Shown one piece after another: positions 1 to 7,798 of a stretch of DNA of 31,319 bases; the first letter of the stretch is position 1; every line of letters begins with the position of its first letter. A program made the translations under genes and the position numbers. The stretch is from HGM04593 sp045588345 (GTDB lineage: Bacteria; Bacteroidota; Bacteroidia; Bacteroidales; Bacteroidaceae). Under the pieces are notes generated by a model. It saw only the letters and a program-made list of their open reading frames with translations, made no database searches and was not told the DNA's origin. Location: positions 1-31,319 of the forward strand of contig JAZNDZ010000065.1 in assembly GCA_045588345.1 (NCBI GenBank). Reading direction: 5' to 3'.

Positions 1-573
1 AGAGTTTGTATCCACAATTGCGAATACGGGGATACCCAGACGGTTAGCCTCGTGAACAGCGATGTACTCCTTCATTACGTCAACAACGAAGATAGCCGAG
101 GGAAGACGTGTAAGGTCGGCAATTGAGCCGAGAGTCTTATCGAGCTTTGCACGCTGACGAGAAATCTGAAGAACCTCACGCTTAGAAAGGTTCGAGTATG
201 TACCATCCTGAGTAAGTTTATCAATGGTAGCCATCTTCTTCACAGCCTTACGGATTGTGGGGAAGTTTGTGAGCATACCACCGGGCCAGCGCTCGATAAC
301 GTAAGGCATACCTACTGCCTGAGCCTTATCTGCTACAATCTCTTTGAGCTGTTTCTTTGTTGCTACGAAGAGGATTTTCTTGCCGCTCTTTGCAATCTGC
401 TTCAGAGCCTCGGCTGCTGTGTCAACCATTGCAGCAGTCTTGTGCAAGTCGATAATGTGGATACCGTTACGCTCCATAAAGATGTAGGGAGCCATAGCAG
501 GGTTCCATTTACGTTTCAAGTGTCCGAAGTGTGCACCGGCCTCCAAAAGTGATTCAAAATTTACTCTTGACAT
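1..573 (-). CDS. rpsB: 30S ribosomal protein S2 (3' end outside window)
   Basis: Encodes ribosomal protein S2, a component of the small subunit assembled late on the 30S platform side. The visible 191 codons begin MSRVNFESLLEAGAHFGH and contain the family's typical IDLHKT, RWPGGMLTNF and FVVDV blocks. The frame is still open at base 1, so the C-terminal part and the stop lie outside the window. It is third in a minus-strand run after rplM and rpsI, the common Bacteroidetes order; tsf would be expected next but is not visible. A 137-base gap to rpsI holds an inverted repeat that may be a leader. Confidence 0.97.
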   Translation of the reverse strand, partial: MSRVNFESLLEAGAHFGHLKRKWNPAMAPYIFMERNGIHIIDLHKTAAMVDTAAEALKQIAKSGKKILFVATKKQLKEIVADKAQAVGMPYVIERWPGGMLTNFPTIRKAVKKMATIDKLTQDGTYSNLSKREVLQISRQRAKLDKTLGSIADLTRLPSAIFVVDVMKEYIAVHEANRLGIPVFAIVDTNS

Positions 574-623
574 TTTAATTTTTTTTTAATCGTTTACCTT
601 CTTTTTAATTAATTTGTTAATCA

Positions 624-677
624 ACCTCTCGGGTAGTCCGTAACATTATTAATAATATGTATAGAGTCCCGAGTGGT
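624..677 (-). promoter_or_regulatory. inverted repeat in the rpsB leader
   Basis: The 137-base rpsI-rpsB gap contains two 10-base arms at 624-633 and 668-677. They pair as 3 bp, one mismatch, then 6 bp (ACC.CUCGGG with CCCGAG.GGU), around a 34-base loop that holds a 12-base palindrome at 645-656. A second small dyad, GTTTAG/CTAAAC, lies at 676-690. This could be a processing site or an S2 autoregulatory leader. The pairing is seen; the function is inferred. Confidence 0.4.
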
Positions 678-710
678 TTAGATACTAAACGTATATCTTC
701 GAGCCGAATA

Positions 711-1097
711 TTAACGTTTACTGAACTGGAATCTGCGACGTGCTTTGGGACGACCCGGTTTTTTACGCTCAACTTCACGAGCATCGCGAGTCAGGAATCC
801 TTCAGAACGCAAAGCTTTTTTGTCCTCGGGGTTAATCTTAACCAATGCACGAGCGATTGCAAGACGCAATGCCTGTGACTGGCCAGTGAAACCACCACCG
901 TCCAAATTTACTTTAATGTCATATTTCTCTGCAACATTCAACTTTGTCAAAGGCTGTTTAACAATGAACTGAAGAATGCTTGAAGGGAAATAAACCTGCA
1001 GATCCTTTTTGTTAATAGTAATTTTACCTGTCACCTCAGTTACGAAAATACGGGCAACAGCGCTCTTGCGTCTGCCTAATGCGTTTACCATTTCCAT
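711..1097 (-). CDS. rpsI: 30S ribosomal protein S9
   Basis: Encodes ribosomal protein S9 (uS9) of the 30S head, whose C-terminal tail reaches the P-site tRNA. The 128-residue protein starts MEMVNALGRRKSAVARI and has the internal GGGFTGQSQALRLAIARAL block. It ends in the basic KKPGRPKARRRFQFSKR tail, with the expected terminal KR. Length is normal for the family. The start is eight bases after the rplM stop, so the two are co-transcribed, as in most bacteria. Confidence 0.97.
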   Translation of the reverse strand: MEMVNALGRRKSAVARIFVTEVTGKITINKKDLQVYFPSSILQFIVKQPLTKLNVAEKYDIKVNLDGGGFTGQSQALRLAIARALVKINPEDKKALRSEGFLTRDAREVERKKPGRPKARRRFQFSKR

Positions 1098-1105
1098 CTG
1101 CTTTC

Positions 1106-1567
1106 TTATTTATAAGAGTTAATATCAATTGTCTTAGGAGCCTGAGCTGCATGCGGATGCTCAGCGCCGTCATAAATATAGAGGTTGTCAAGGATGTGGT
1201 TGCCAAGACGGTTCTTAGGAAGCATACCTCTTACAACATGCTTGATAAGGCGCTCGTAACCCTTGTAACCAGCAGCAACGTCAGCAGGAGTAAACTGCTT
1301 CTGGCCACCGGGATAACCTGAGAATCTCAAGTATACGCGGTCTGTCCACTTGTTACCGGTCATTCTCACCTTGCTTGCATTGATGATGATTACATTGTCA
1401 CCGCAATCAGCGTTAGGTGTGAAACTTGGTTTGTACTTACCTCTCAAAAGCTTGGCTACCTTTGAGCCAAGACGACCAAGTACTTGGTCTGTAGCATCAA
1501 CAACAACCCACTCTTTCTGTGCGTTAGCCTTGTTGACCGAAATTGTTTTGTAACTTAAAGTATCCAC
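1106..1567 (-). CDS. rplM: 50S ribosomal protein L13
   Basis: Encodes ribosomal protein L13 (uL13), an early-assembling 50S protein. The 153-residue product shows the family blocks VVDATDQVLGRLGSKVAKLL, GDNVIIINA, and GMLPKNRLG near the C terminus. Length is normal. It is the first gene of the rplM-rpsI-rpsB run and has a leader of roughly 180 bases with several hairpins, so it is the likely point of operon-level control. Confidence 0.97.
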   Translation of the reverse strand: MDTLSYKTISVNKANAQKEWVVVDATDQVLGRLGSKVAKLLRGKYKPSFTPNADCGDNVIIINASKVRMTGNKWTDRVYLRFSGYPGGQKQFTPADVAAGYKGYERLIKHVVRGMLPKNRLGNHILDNLYIYDGAEHPHAAQAPKTIDINSYK

Positions 1568-1749
1568 TTTAATTCATTTAAAAAGTTAATAATTCCATCG
1601 TTCTTGCAATACTTCTCATCAAAGCCCTTACGGAACAGAGCCTTTCAGAAACCCTCTTCACGCACACCCGACCAATTGGCTAGATTGTATCCTTGGCATA
1701 CTCAGAGACCTGAAGTACCGCATGCCCATAGCATGGGCTGATAATAATC
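1568..1749 (-). promoter_or_regulatory. structured 5' leader of the rplM operon
   Basis: The gap before rplM holds no gene. On the minus strand it can form a hairpin with GCCCAT/ATGGGC arms and a 3-base loop (1724-1738). It can form a second hairpin with a 7-bp stem, one bulge and a 4-base loop (1699-1717). A weaker pair of arms lies around 1625-1655. From memory, L13-operon leaders have been proposed in Bacteroidia; whether this matches that model was not tested. An autoregulatory binding site for L13 is an inference. Confidence 0.5.
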
Positions 1750-1755
1750 GGCTCG

Positions 1756-1763
1756 CAAAATTA
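1756..1763 (-). promoter_or_regulatory. candidate -7 box for rplM operon
   Basis: The minus strand reads TAATTTTG here, matching the Bacteroidetes -7 consensus TAnnTTTG, about 190 bases before rplM. The best TTTG-like -33 element (around 1788-1791) is 24 bases away, longer than the usual 19-21, so the call is tentative. Confidence 0.4.
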
Positions 1764-1823
1764 CTTCTTTTTAATGGAACAGGCAAGCAAATGCAACTTT
1801 TTTTCAAAAAAAATAGATTTTTC

Positions 1824-1854
1824 TTTGCACACAACAAAAAAAGCACTACCTTTG
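1824..1854 (+). promoter_or_regulatory. promoter of tRNA-Leu
   Basis: A TTTG -33 element at 1824-1827 and TACCTTTG at 1847-1854 are separated by exactly 19 bases. This is a full match to the Bacteroidetes housekeeping promoter. Transcription would begin around 1861, about a dozen bases before the mature tRNA. Confidence 0.85.
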
Positions 1855-1872
1855 CACCGCAATTAAGCAATT

Positions 1873-1954
1873 GCCCAGATGGCGGAATCGGTAGACGCGC
1901 TGGTCTCAAACACCAGTGGGGCAACCCATCCCGGTTCGATCCCGGGTCTGGGTA
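1873..1954 (+). tRNA. tRNA-Leu (anticodon CAA)
   Basis: An 82-base class II tRNA reading UUG codons. The acceptor stem is GCCCAGA with TCTGGGT (one G-U pair) and the discriminator is A at 1954. The anticodon stem CTGGT/ACCAG encloses loop CTCAAAC, giving anticodon CAA. A long variable arm (GGG/CCC) and a T arm CCCGG-TTCGATC-CCGGG follow. The next bases are CTG, so CCA is not encoded and must be added after transcription. The gene has its own promoter and terminator and stands alone between two minus-strand units. Confidence 0.96.
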
Positions 1955-1957
1955 CTG

Positions 1958-1995
1958 AAACGGAGAAAGTTGAAAAACTCTCTCCGTTTTCTTTT
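1958..1995 (+). terminator. intrinsic terminator of tRNA-Leu
   Basis: A 9-bp stem, AAACGGAGA with TCTCCGTTT, continues after one mismatch into 4 more pairs closed by a GAAA loop. It is followed by a T-rich tail (TTTTCTTTTT). It begins four bases after the tRNA end. Confidence 0.9.
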
Positions 1996-2094
1996 TCCCC
2001 ACAGCGTAACTCATTGGTTTGCTGATATATAAAGTCAAGCACCTTGTTGTAGTTTTTGGTTCGATATTTTTGTGCTCCGTGAACTTTGATTTTA

Positions 2095-3372
2095 TCAATT
2101 CCTGCTTTTTCTTTTCGCGTAAAGCCTCTTTATCCAAAGGTAGTACCCAGTGAGCGGTAACGTTGCACCCAACAATGCAGCAAGGAAATAGAGCACCTTG
2201 GACACCACCCCACCCCATGAACCGACATGAATGGTACGCACCCACCCGGCAGCCTTGTTACGCATTTCAGCCTCGGCATAGAGTTCTACAGAAGTTATCT
2301 CACCTGTATTCTCGTTGAAATAGTATCTATCACTGGCACGTTTATTACCGAAACCCGCCGGCGCAACAGTGACAACACCGGCCGAAATCGTGATAGTCTC
2401 AAAATCCGGGTTCTTGGCAAGCACGTTATCCAACGCCTGCTGCCAAGGTATCTGTTGCGGTTCGGCAACAACAGGAGTTGTAGCAGAGGTCACAGCATCA
2501 GTCTGCACTGTCGCAGAAGAGACCGCATCAGTCTGCACTGTTGCAGAAGAGACAGCGTCAGCAAGCGATACAGCCTCGCCATAGGTCTCAGATTTAATTG
2601 AATCAACAGCCACTGCCACACTGCCGGCCTGAACATCGACAGCTTCGTCGCGCACTTTTTTCACGAGTTGTACAGCGCTGTCATGCGCAATCTGCTCATC
2701 GAACATTGAGTAGAAACCATCCCTATACCACTCGAAAGACCAAGTCAGACCCGTAAGTGCCATGGCAAGGAGCAACAAGAGCGCATAGAATCCTCCCGCT
2801 ACATGCAAATCGTGCCAAAAACGAACCCAGCCTTTAGAAACGACAACTTTAAGGCGATTCTTGAGCACTTTGCGGTTACGCGGCCACCATATTGCAAGCC
2901 CCGTAATGAGTATTACTGCAAAAGCCAAGGTGCTGCTGCCTACAATCATCTTTCCCCAATAGATACCACCGTCACTGGGGCGTGTATCCATAAGCCAACG
3001 GTGCAGACGACGCATGACATTGAAGAACGGCAAGCGCTCATAATACCCTTTGACCTCGCCGGTATATTGGTCTACATAGATTGCTGCGCGATGCGGCTTT
3101 GAAAGATTGACCTTGTATGCTTCAGTGCTGTCGGACGAAATTGTAATACCGGTAGCCACAACCTCGTCATTGAGCGACCCGGCAACCTTTTCAACAAGTT
3201 GCTCCAAAGGCAAAGGCTGCCCTACAACCTCAACGGTTGTTATTCCACGGTTACATAATGCGGTTATCTCAGTCTCGAAAACCAACATAGCACCGGTGAA
3301 ACAGGTTATTGTTATTACAATGCCGAACGGCACTGAGAGCCACAAATGCAGTTCACGGAAGAATCTGTTCAT
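2095..3372 (-). CDS. PepSY-associated TM helix (PiuB-like) membrane protein
   Basis: A 425-residue inner-membrane protein of the PepSY-associated TM family, often linked to iron or siderophore uptake and ferric reduction. It has an N-terminal helix after LHLWLSVPFG, a periplasmic segment, a second helix near IVGSSTLAFAVILITGLAIW, a third after RFWHDLHVAGGF, and a fourth near the C terminus after RTIHVGSWGG. His residues flank the helices, as in haem-binding relatives. Residues about 268-297 are a low-complexity (A)DAVSSATVQT repeat encoded by three 30-base units. It starts 10 bases after the upstream TraB/GumN gene, so the two are probably co-transcribed. Substrate is not identifiable. Confidence 0.88.
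   Translation of the reverse strand: MNRFFRELHLWLSVPFGIVITITCFTGAMLVFETEITALCNRGITTVEVVGQPLPLEQLVEKVAGSLNDEVVATGITISSDSTEAYKVNLSKPHRAAIYVDQYTGEVKGYYERLPFFNVMRRLHRWLMDTRPSDGGIYWGKMIVGSSTLAFAVILITGLAIWWPRNRKVLKNRLKVVVSKGWVRFWHDLHVAGGFYALLLLLAMALTGLTWSFEWYRDGFYSMFDEQIAHDSAVQLVKKVRDEAVDVQAGSVAVAVDSIKSETYGEAVSLADAVSSATVQTDAVSSATVQTDAVTSATTPVVAEPQQIPWQQALDNVLAKNPDFETITISAGVVTVAPAGFGNKRASDRYYFNENTGEITSVELYAEAEMRNKAAGWVRTIHVGSWGGVVSKVLYFLAALLGATLPLTGYYLWIKRLYAKRKSRN
2480..2569 (-). repeat. three 30-bp tandem repeats inside the PepSY gene
   Basis: Units at 2480-2509, 2510-2539 and 2540-2569 share the core GCAGA(A/G)G(A/T)...GC(A/G)TCAG. The first two are nearly identical and the third diverges at its end. 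Being 30 bases long, copy changes would keep the frame. They encode Ala/Ser/Thr/Val-rich decapeptides in a predicted non-membrane linker. Confidence 0.85.
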
Positions 3373-3382
3373 AAGGCATGCA

Positions 3383-4288
3383 TTACTTTATACCCTCAAC
3401 GGTATAACCAATTTTTCTCAACAGTTCAAGAACACCGCGTTCGCCGGGCAAATGAGCTGCACCTACTACAAAAAGAGTGGATTTATCTGCTATAATCTCA
3501 GGTATTTTTTCTACCCAAGTTGCATTGCGGCCATAGATGAGTGCATTCTCTTCCTCGGGAGTGCTGTCACAACTGTTACCCAACTTTTCCTCTGTAACCT
3601 CAAGCACCTTCTCAATATTCCGGGAGAAGTATGCCTTAGTGAGGCTCTTCATTATCATAAGGTTATACTCCTGATTGTCGAGCATGCACATCAGCAACTC
3701 CTTCTGACGTTCAATAGGCGTGCCTGTGTAGAGGACCGATATTTGAAAATCAACAGTCTCGAAACCGATTACAGGCTTGCCGGCCTCCTTAGCCTTGATT
3801 TGAAAATAACTGTCAATCATTGCCGAAGGATTGAAACCCGGTGTCATTTTCATGTACTGCACCAACTGCAACTGAGTGCTGATTGCCGTCGGGGTCATCT
3901 TGCCCAACTGCGAGGCAATCATGGGGTTATTGAGGTCGGCACCAAGAGTCTCCGACATAAAAGCATTTAGTTTGCCCAATTGTTCTTGAGTGAGAATATC
4001 AGAGAGCGACTGACCATCGGGCAGCATCATAGCAGCCATGACCTTCTGCATTCCGGCCATAGATTGCATCTCGGACATATCAACCTCACCGCACACCTGT
4101 TCCACCGTCGCAAGCGCAGCCTGTGCGCCCGGAATGGAATCGGCAAACGAGGCAGGGGCAAGATGATAAGTACCTACTATATATGAAGGCTTATCAAGAC
4201 CTTTACCGGTAATCTTGTAAAGCAACTGGGCATTCACGCCCGCAATGGCAACGGCAGCCAAAATCAATGCAAGGAATGTTCTTTTCAT
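3383..4288 (-). CDS. TraB/GumN family exported protein
   Basis: A 301-residue protein with a Sec signal peptide (MKRTFLALILAAVAIAGVNAQ), so probably periplasmic or exported. It has the TraB/GumN features: an early YIVGTYHLAP block (G-x-x-H), an acidic GEVDM, and a C-terminal FVVGAAHLPGERGVLELL block ending in GYTVEGIK. Relatives related to Tiki proteins are proposed metalloproteases, but most bacterial members have no proven activity. It is first in a two-gene run with the PepSY membrane protein 10 bases downstream; a shared envelope function is inferred only from this arrangement. Confidence 0.9.
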   Translation of the reverse strand: MKRTFLALILAAVAIAGVNAQLLYKITGKGLDKPSYIVGTYHLAPASFADSIPGAQAALATVEQVCGEVDMSEMQSMAGMQKVMAAMMLPDGQSLSDILTQEQLGKLNAFMSETLGADLNNPMIASQLGKMTPTAISTQLQLVQYMKMTPGFNPSAMIDSYFQIKAKEAGKPVIGFETVDFQISVLYTGTPIERQKELLMCMLDNQEYNLMIMKSLTKAYFSRNIEKVLEVTEEKLGNSCDSTPEEENALIYGRNATWVEKIPEIIADKSTLFVVGAAHLPGERGVLELLRKIGYTVEGIK

Positions 4289-4311
4289 ATTTATTTATCA
4301 TTTATTGGCAA

Positions 4312-4319
4312 CGAAGGTA
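4312..4319 (-). promoter_or_regulatory. candidate -7 box for the TraB/GumN-PepSY operon
   Basis: The minus strand reads TACCTTCG, one base from TAnnTTTG, about 24 bases before the start codon. A TTTG lies some 23 bases further upstream (about 4343-4346), slightly beyond the usual spacing. Confidence 0.4.
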
Positions 4320-4403
4320 GTGAAAAGTTTGACAAAGTTTTTCAAAAAACAGACATTATTTATTAATAAAACTGAAATAACGGAGAATGACGATAAAATA
4401 GAG

Positions 4404-4411
4404 TAACTTTG
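4404..4411 (+). promoter_or_regulatory. candidate -7 box for the thioesterase gene
   Basis: TAACTTTG matches the -7 consensus; no good -33 element is seen at 19-21 bases. Transcription would begin near 4418. That rules out the upstream TTG at 4409 as a start and favours ATG at 4436. Confidence 0.5.
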
Positions 4412-4435
4412 CCGCAAATGAAAAATCACAGAACA

Positions 4436-4912
4436 ATGAAAAAGATAAAGAATCCCTGGATTGACCTCACCGACAAAGGATACAACTGCTTTGCATGCGC
4501 ACCTTCGAATCCCTGCGGACTGAAAATGGAATTTTACGAGGACGGCGATGACATAGTATCGGTGTGGACACCCGGAAACAATTATCAAGGATGGCTTGAC
4601 ACATTGCACGGCGGCATTCAGGCGACACTGATGGACGAGATTGGCGGTTGGATAATCGCCCGCAAATTCCAGACATCGGGAATGACAACAAACCTGAGCA
4701 TAAAGTACAAGAAACCCATACCGACAGGCGAGAATGTAAAAATAGAGATTCGCGGACGTGTAAAGGAAGTCAAGCGCATGTTCGTGTTCATTGAGGCCGA
4801 AATAAGATACGAAGGCGAAGTACGCTCAAGTGCCGAAATGACATACTACACATTCCCCAAAGATATTGCCGCAAAGGATTTCATGTTCAACGGGTGCGAG
4901 GTTGAAGAGTAA
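4436..4912 (+). CDS. PaaI-type hotdog-fold thioesterase
   Basis: A 158-residue single-domain hotdog protein of the PaaI/YbgC-like acyl-CoA thioesterase group. The family signature HGGIQATLMDEIGGW (HGG at residues 58-60, DE at 67-68) carries the catalytic region. An N-terminal NCFACAPSNPCGLKMEF block is typical of the four-Cys subgroup of PaaI proteins. It probably hydrolyses a cytosolic acyl-CoA; the acyl group is unknown. The start at 4436 was preferred to in-frame starts at 4409 and 4418 because the likely -7 box overlaps or abuts those. It stands alone and is convergent with the last capsule gene, the two stops being six bases apart. Confidence 0.88.
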   Translation: MKKIKNPWIDLTDKGYNCFACAPSNPCGLKMEFYEDGDDIVSVWTPGNNYQGWLDTLHGGIQATLMDEIGGWIIARKFQTSGMTTNLSIKYKKPIPTGENVKIEIRGRVKEVKRMFVFIEAEIRYEGEVRSSAEMTYYTFPKDIAAKDFMFNGCEVEE

Positions 4913-4918
4913 GACAGT

Positions 4919-5971
4919 TCAAAAACGTTTGCAACCAAGGACTTTATTATAGACTTCCTTATAAGCTCTTACCATCTTGTCTACGGTAAGATTCTTATCG
5001 TATATTTCCTTGGATGCTTTGGCCATGTTTTCATAGACACCTCGGTTCTCAAGTATATATTCAATCTTTTCGGCGAACTGTGCGACATTGTTTTCCAGTG
5101 TATATCCATTCACGTCAGACTCGACAAGTTCCGATATACCGCCCACATTCGATGCAACTACAGGTTTGCCAAGGCTCATTGCTTCTATTATGACAATGGG
5201 CAACCCCTCATATTCAGAAGGAAGCACAAAAAGGTCGGCCAAAGAACTATACATAGCCGCATTGGGTATATTACCAAGGAAAAACACATTCTCCGGTGCA
5301 TCGGCTATAGGTTCCTTGTTACCTATCCATGCAAAGGCATATTGCGGCAACAGCCTTGCCACATCCATATAAAGGAGATGATTCTTAGGATATGAGACCC
5401 TGGCAATACACAGGACAACCTTCTTGTATCTATCGGGAACCCCAAGAGAAATATTACCGTCAATTACAGGAACAGAAGCACCATTATATACTACCGATAC
5501 ATTGTTGTTTATTTTCTCGGCCAATAGATTGCGTTCATCATACTTGCTCACAGCGACAATGGAACTGCAACAGCGTTGCATCATCTTCTCAAGCATAAGG
5601 AAGCGGCGGTTGGCAATACGCACGGTATCAAAACCATGGACAGTGTAAACAACCTTCTTGCGCGGGAAAGCCAAGCGTCCCAAGATTCCTGCCTTTGACG
5701 AATGGAGATGAATGATGTCGGGTTTGAATTTCCTGTTCAGTTGCCAAAAATCGTACAATGTGCGAAAGTCATTGAGCACAGAAGGCTTACGCACCAGATG
5801 TTTGCAATGCACGCGGTTGACTCTCCCGTCAAGCATACTCCACATCTTGCCATCGCCTTCGCCCGAGGCTACAACGACTTCGTGGTCGCCACAAAGGCTG
5901 TTTGCAATATTTGCAACAACCGATTGGGCACCTCCCAACTCACATAAGGTCACAATCTGTAATATACGCAT
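4919..5971 (-). CDS. glycosyltransferase family 4
   Basis: A 350-residue GT-B fold transferase of family GT4. The N-terminal half has the LGGAQSVV acceptor-site loop (residues 12-19) and HLHSSKAG. The C-terminal half has VLCIARVSYPKNH and the EYEGLPIVIIEA segment, in which E255 and E263 form the EX7E donor-binding motif. It probably adds one sugar from a nucleotide donor to the lipid-linked capsule unit on the cytoplasmic side. It is last in the polysaccharide locus. It is separated from the preceding gene by 174 AT-rich bases that contain a possible promoter, so it may be expressed partly on its own. Confidence 0.92.
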   Translation of the reverse strand: MRILQIVTLCELGGAQSVVANIANSLCGDHEVVVASGEGDGKMWSMLDGRVNRVHCKHLVRKPSVLNDFRTLYDFWQLNRKFKPDIIHLHSSKAGILGRLAFPRKKVVYTVHGFDTVRIANRRFLMLEKMMQRCCSSIVAVSKYDERNLLAEKINNNVSVVYNGASVPVIDGNISLGVPDRYKKVVLCIARVSYPKNHLLYMDVARLLPQYAFAWIGNKEPIADAPENVFFLGNIPNAAMYSSLADLFVLPSEYEGLPIVIIEAMSLGKPVVASNVGGISELVESDVNGYTLENNVAQFAEKIEYILENRGVYENMAKASKEIYDKNLTVDKMVRAYKEVYNKVLGCKRF

Positions 5972-6024
5972 TATATCTACCTCATATTATATGGCACATA
6001 ATGTACCGCAAAACCATGTAAATG

Positions 6025-6057
6025 CAAAAATACGACGTTTTTCTGAACAATTACAAT
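6025..6057 (-). promoter_or_regulatory. candidate internal promoter before the GT4 gene
   Basis: On the minus strand TATTTTTG (6025-6032) is preceded at 21 bases by ATTG (6054-6057), a three-of-four match to the -33 element. The 174-base gap also has an AATTAC/GTAATT dyad at 6082-6098 but no GC-rich terminator. Confidence 0.4.
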
Positions 6058-6145
6058 TTTCATGCATATATTTTCATTCGCAATTACAAGATGTAATTAT
6101 AAGACATTGAGTTGTGAATCGTCCTGTACCGAAAGAATAATGCCG

Positions 6146-6934
6146 CTACCCAAGCAGGCGGAACTTTATCTTCTTAATGGTTAGCGTAAGACCAAGCGCA
6201 CGCAACACAGCAAGTATAGAATTTGTTACAACAAACAGCGCTACATGTGTCTTCGCATACAGCCAACCTGCGCCATTCTCGCGGAACATCCTCTCAAGTT
6301 CCCCGATTTTTTTCAGGAAGAGACTGTCCGTGACACCGCCAAGACGGAACATGGCAAGTTCTGTAGGGATATATTTGAACCTGACACCAGCTTCATAAAA
6401 ACGGATAAGCAAATCAAGATCCATCATAAACCTGAAATCCGTCTTGAACATACCGTGCTTTTCGTATGCCTCTTTTGCAACGAATGTTCCTTGATGGCAG
6501 ACAATGCGTTTCTTGAATGTATGCAAAGGGAATTCCATTGAGGGACGTGCCTTGATTCTGGTATCAGTGGCATCGTCCCAGATGAAGATGTTGCCACGGT
6601 AGACACCTACACCCTTTTCATAGGCAGCCGCCACAGCACTCAATGCGCCCGGCAACAGAACATCATCGGAATTGATTATACCTATTATCTCACCCGTTGC
6701 ATTCATTATACCTTTATTGAATGCATCGCTGATGCCCTTGTCCGGTTCAGAAACCACACAAGCAATCCTATCGCTGTACTTCCTGACAATATCCAATGTC
6801 CCATCCTTTGACGCACCATCGATTATAATATACTCAAGATTTGGATAATCCTGTGAGACAACACTCCTGATAGTCTCTTCAACAGTACTCTCACTGTTGT
6901 ATGTTATGGTTACTATTGATATTTTCGGTAGCAT
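6146..6934 (-). CDS. glycosyltransferase family 2
   Basis: A 262-residue GT-A enzyme of family GT2. It shows the nucleotide-binding start KISIVTITYNSESTVEETI, IIDGASKDGT, and the metal-binding INSDD (DXD-type) motif. VSEPDKGISDAFNKG resembles the WcaE/PssY-like capsular transferases. Length is typical. It probably transfers one sugar during repeat-unit assembly on undecaprenyl diphosphate. It lies three bases after the stop of the other GT2 gene, so the pair is translated from one message. Confidence 0.93.
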   Translation of the reverse strand: MLPKISIVTITYNSESTVEETIRSVVSQDYPNLEYIIIDGASKDGTLDIVRKYSDRIACVVSEPDKGISDAFNKGIMNATGEIIGIINSDDVLLPGALSAVAAAYEKGVGVYRGNIFIWDDATDTRIKARPSMEFPLHTFKKRIVCHQGTFVAKEAYEKHGMFKTDFRFMMDLDLLIRFYEAGVRFKYIPTELAMFRLGGVTDSLFLKKIGELERMFRENGAGWLYAKTHVALFVVTNSILAVLRALGLTLTIKKIKFRLLG

Positions 6935-6937
6935 ATC

Positions 6938-7765
6938 CTAACGTATTAACAGATACTTAATTTTATGATAAATGAATTTGAGTGCTCCTATTCGTCCTAT
7001 GCTGTTCACAGCCTTGAATATCTTCACATTCTTTGAGAGTACCTCACGAAGATTCCGCAGTTTGCCCTTTATGGCACTACCTTTGCTGTACTGCACGGCA
7101 CCGACCACATTTGAAGAATGCTGGCGATACAGCACCGTAGGAGTCTCGACATAATCAATTATTCCTCCATAATATGAAACAGTAAGAGCCGATATGACAT
7201 CGTGTATTATGAGGTCCTGTTCCACATATTTCTCCAGTATAAGCCCGCGCGCTGCACCGTTCATCAGTATCGTGCAGCCGTTCACGCTGTTACATACGCA
7301 AAGATAGGGAAACGTTCGCAATATATCGGGACGAAGTCCTGAGGAACGCCAGAATGAGCCATGGATAACTTCAAGGTTTTCATTGACAACATACATATCC
7401 GTATGCACAATCACAGGCTTGCCGGGATTTGCAGCCTCAACCTCTTTCATTTTCTCCAGTGTGAGGGAAAGTTTGTTCTCGAGCCACACATCATCCTGGT
7501 CGCAGAACGCATAATAGCCCGATGAGGGTGCCTGCTGCAGAAGATTCATAAAACTTTTTCCCGGTCCCATGTTCCCCGATGCGTACCAAGACAATGCACC
7601 CTTCTGTTTCCACCTATCGAGAATACCAGTAGTTCCGTCACCGGAACCGTCATCGCGCACAAGAATTTCCGTTTCTACACCTTGCTGCGCAACAAGCGAC
7701 TCCAATTGCTGCTCAAGGAACTTCTCGCCATTATATGTCGACAACAATACTGCTATTTTCTCCAT
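6938..7765 (-). CDS. glycosyltransferase family 2 (rhamnosyltransferase-like)
   Basis: A 275-residue GT2 enzyme. The N-terminal half has VLLSTYNGEKFLEQQLESL, the VRDDGSGDGT loop, and FCDQDDVW carrying the DXD-like metal site. This combination is common in rhamnosyl- and glucosyl-transferases of O-antigen loci, but the sugar cannot be read from the sequence. The C-terminal third contains short hydrophobic and basic stretches that may attach to the membrane. It follows the lipocalin-like lipoprotein gene by 33 bases in the capsule operon. Confidence 0.93.
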   Translation of the reverse strand: MEKIAVLLSTYNGEKFLEQQLESLVAQQGVETEILVRDDGSGDGTTGILDRWKQKGALSWYASGNMGPGKSFMNLLQQAPSSGYYAFCDQDDVWLENKLSLTLEKMKEVEAANPGKPVIVHTDMYVVNENLEVIHGSFWRSSGLRPDILRTFPYLCVCNSVNGCTILMNGAARGLILEKYVEQDLIIHDVISALTVSYYGGIIDYVETPTVLYRQHSSNVVGAVQYSKGSAIKGKLRNLREVLSKNVKIFKAVNSIGRIGALKFIYHKIKYLLIR

Positions 7766-7798
7766 TGGATTATAAATATGTTTACTTACATTTTCATA

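Noticed and set aside
1658..2245. 195-codon minus-strand reading frame
   Set aside because: It runs antisense through the tRNA-Leu gene and its terminator and into the end of the PepSY gene; composition is not protein-like.
2480..2569. Possible CRISPR-like repeat
   Set aside because: Three contiguous 30-base units with no spacers, in frame within a coding gene.
3107..3970. 287-codon plus-strand reading frame
   Set aside because: Lies antisense to the PepSY and TraB/GumN genes, both of which have clear family motifs.
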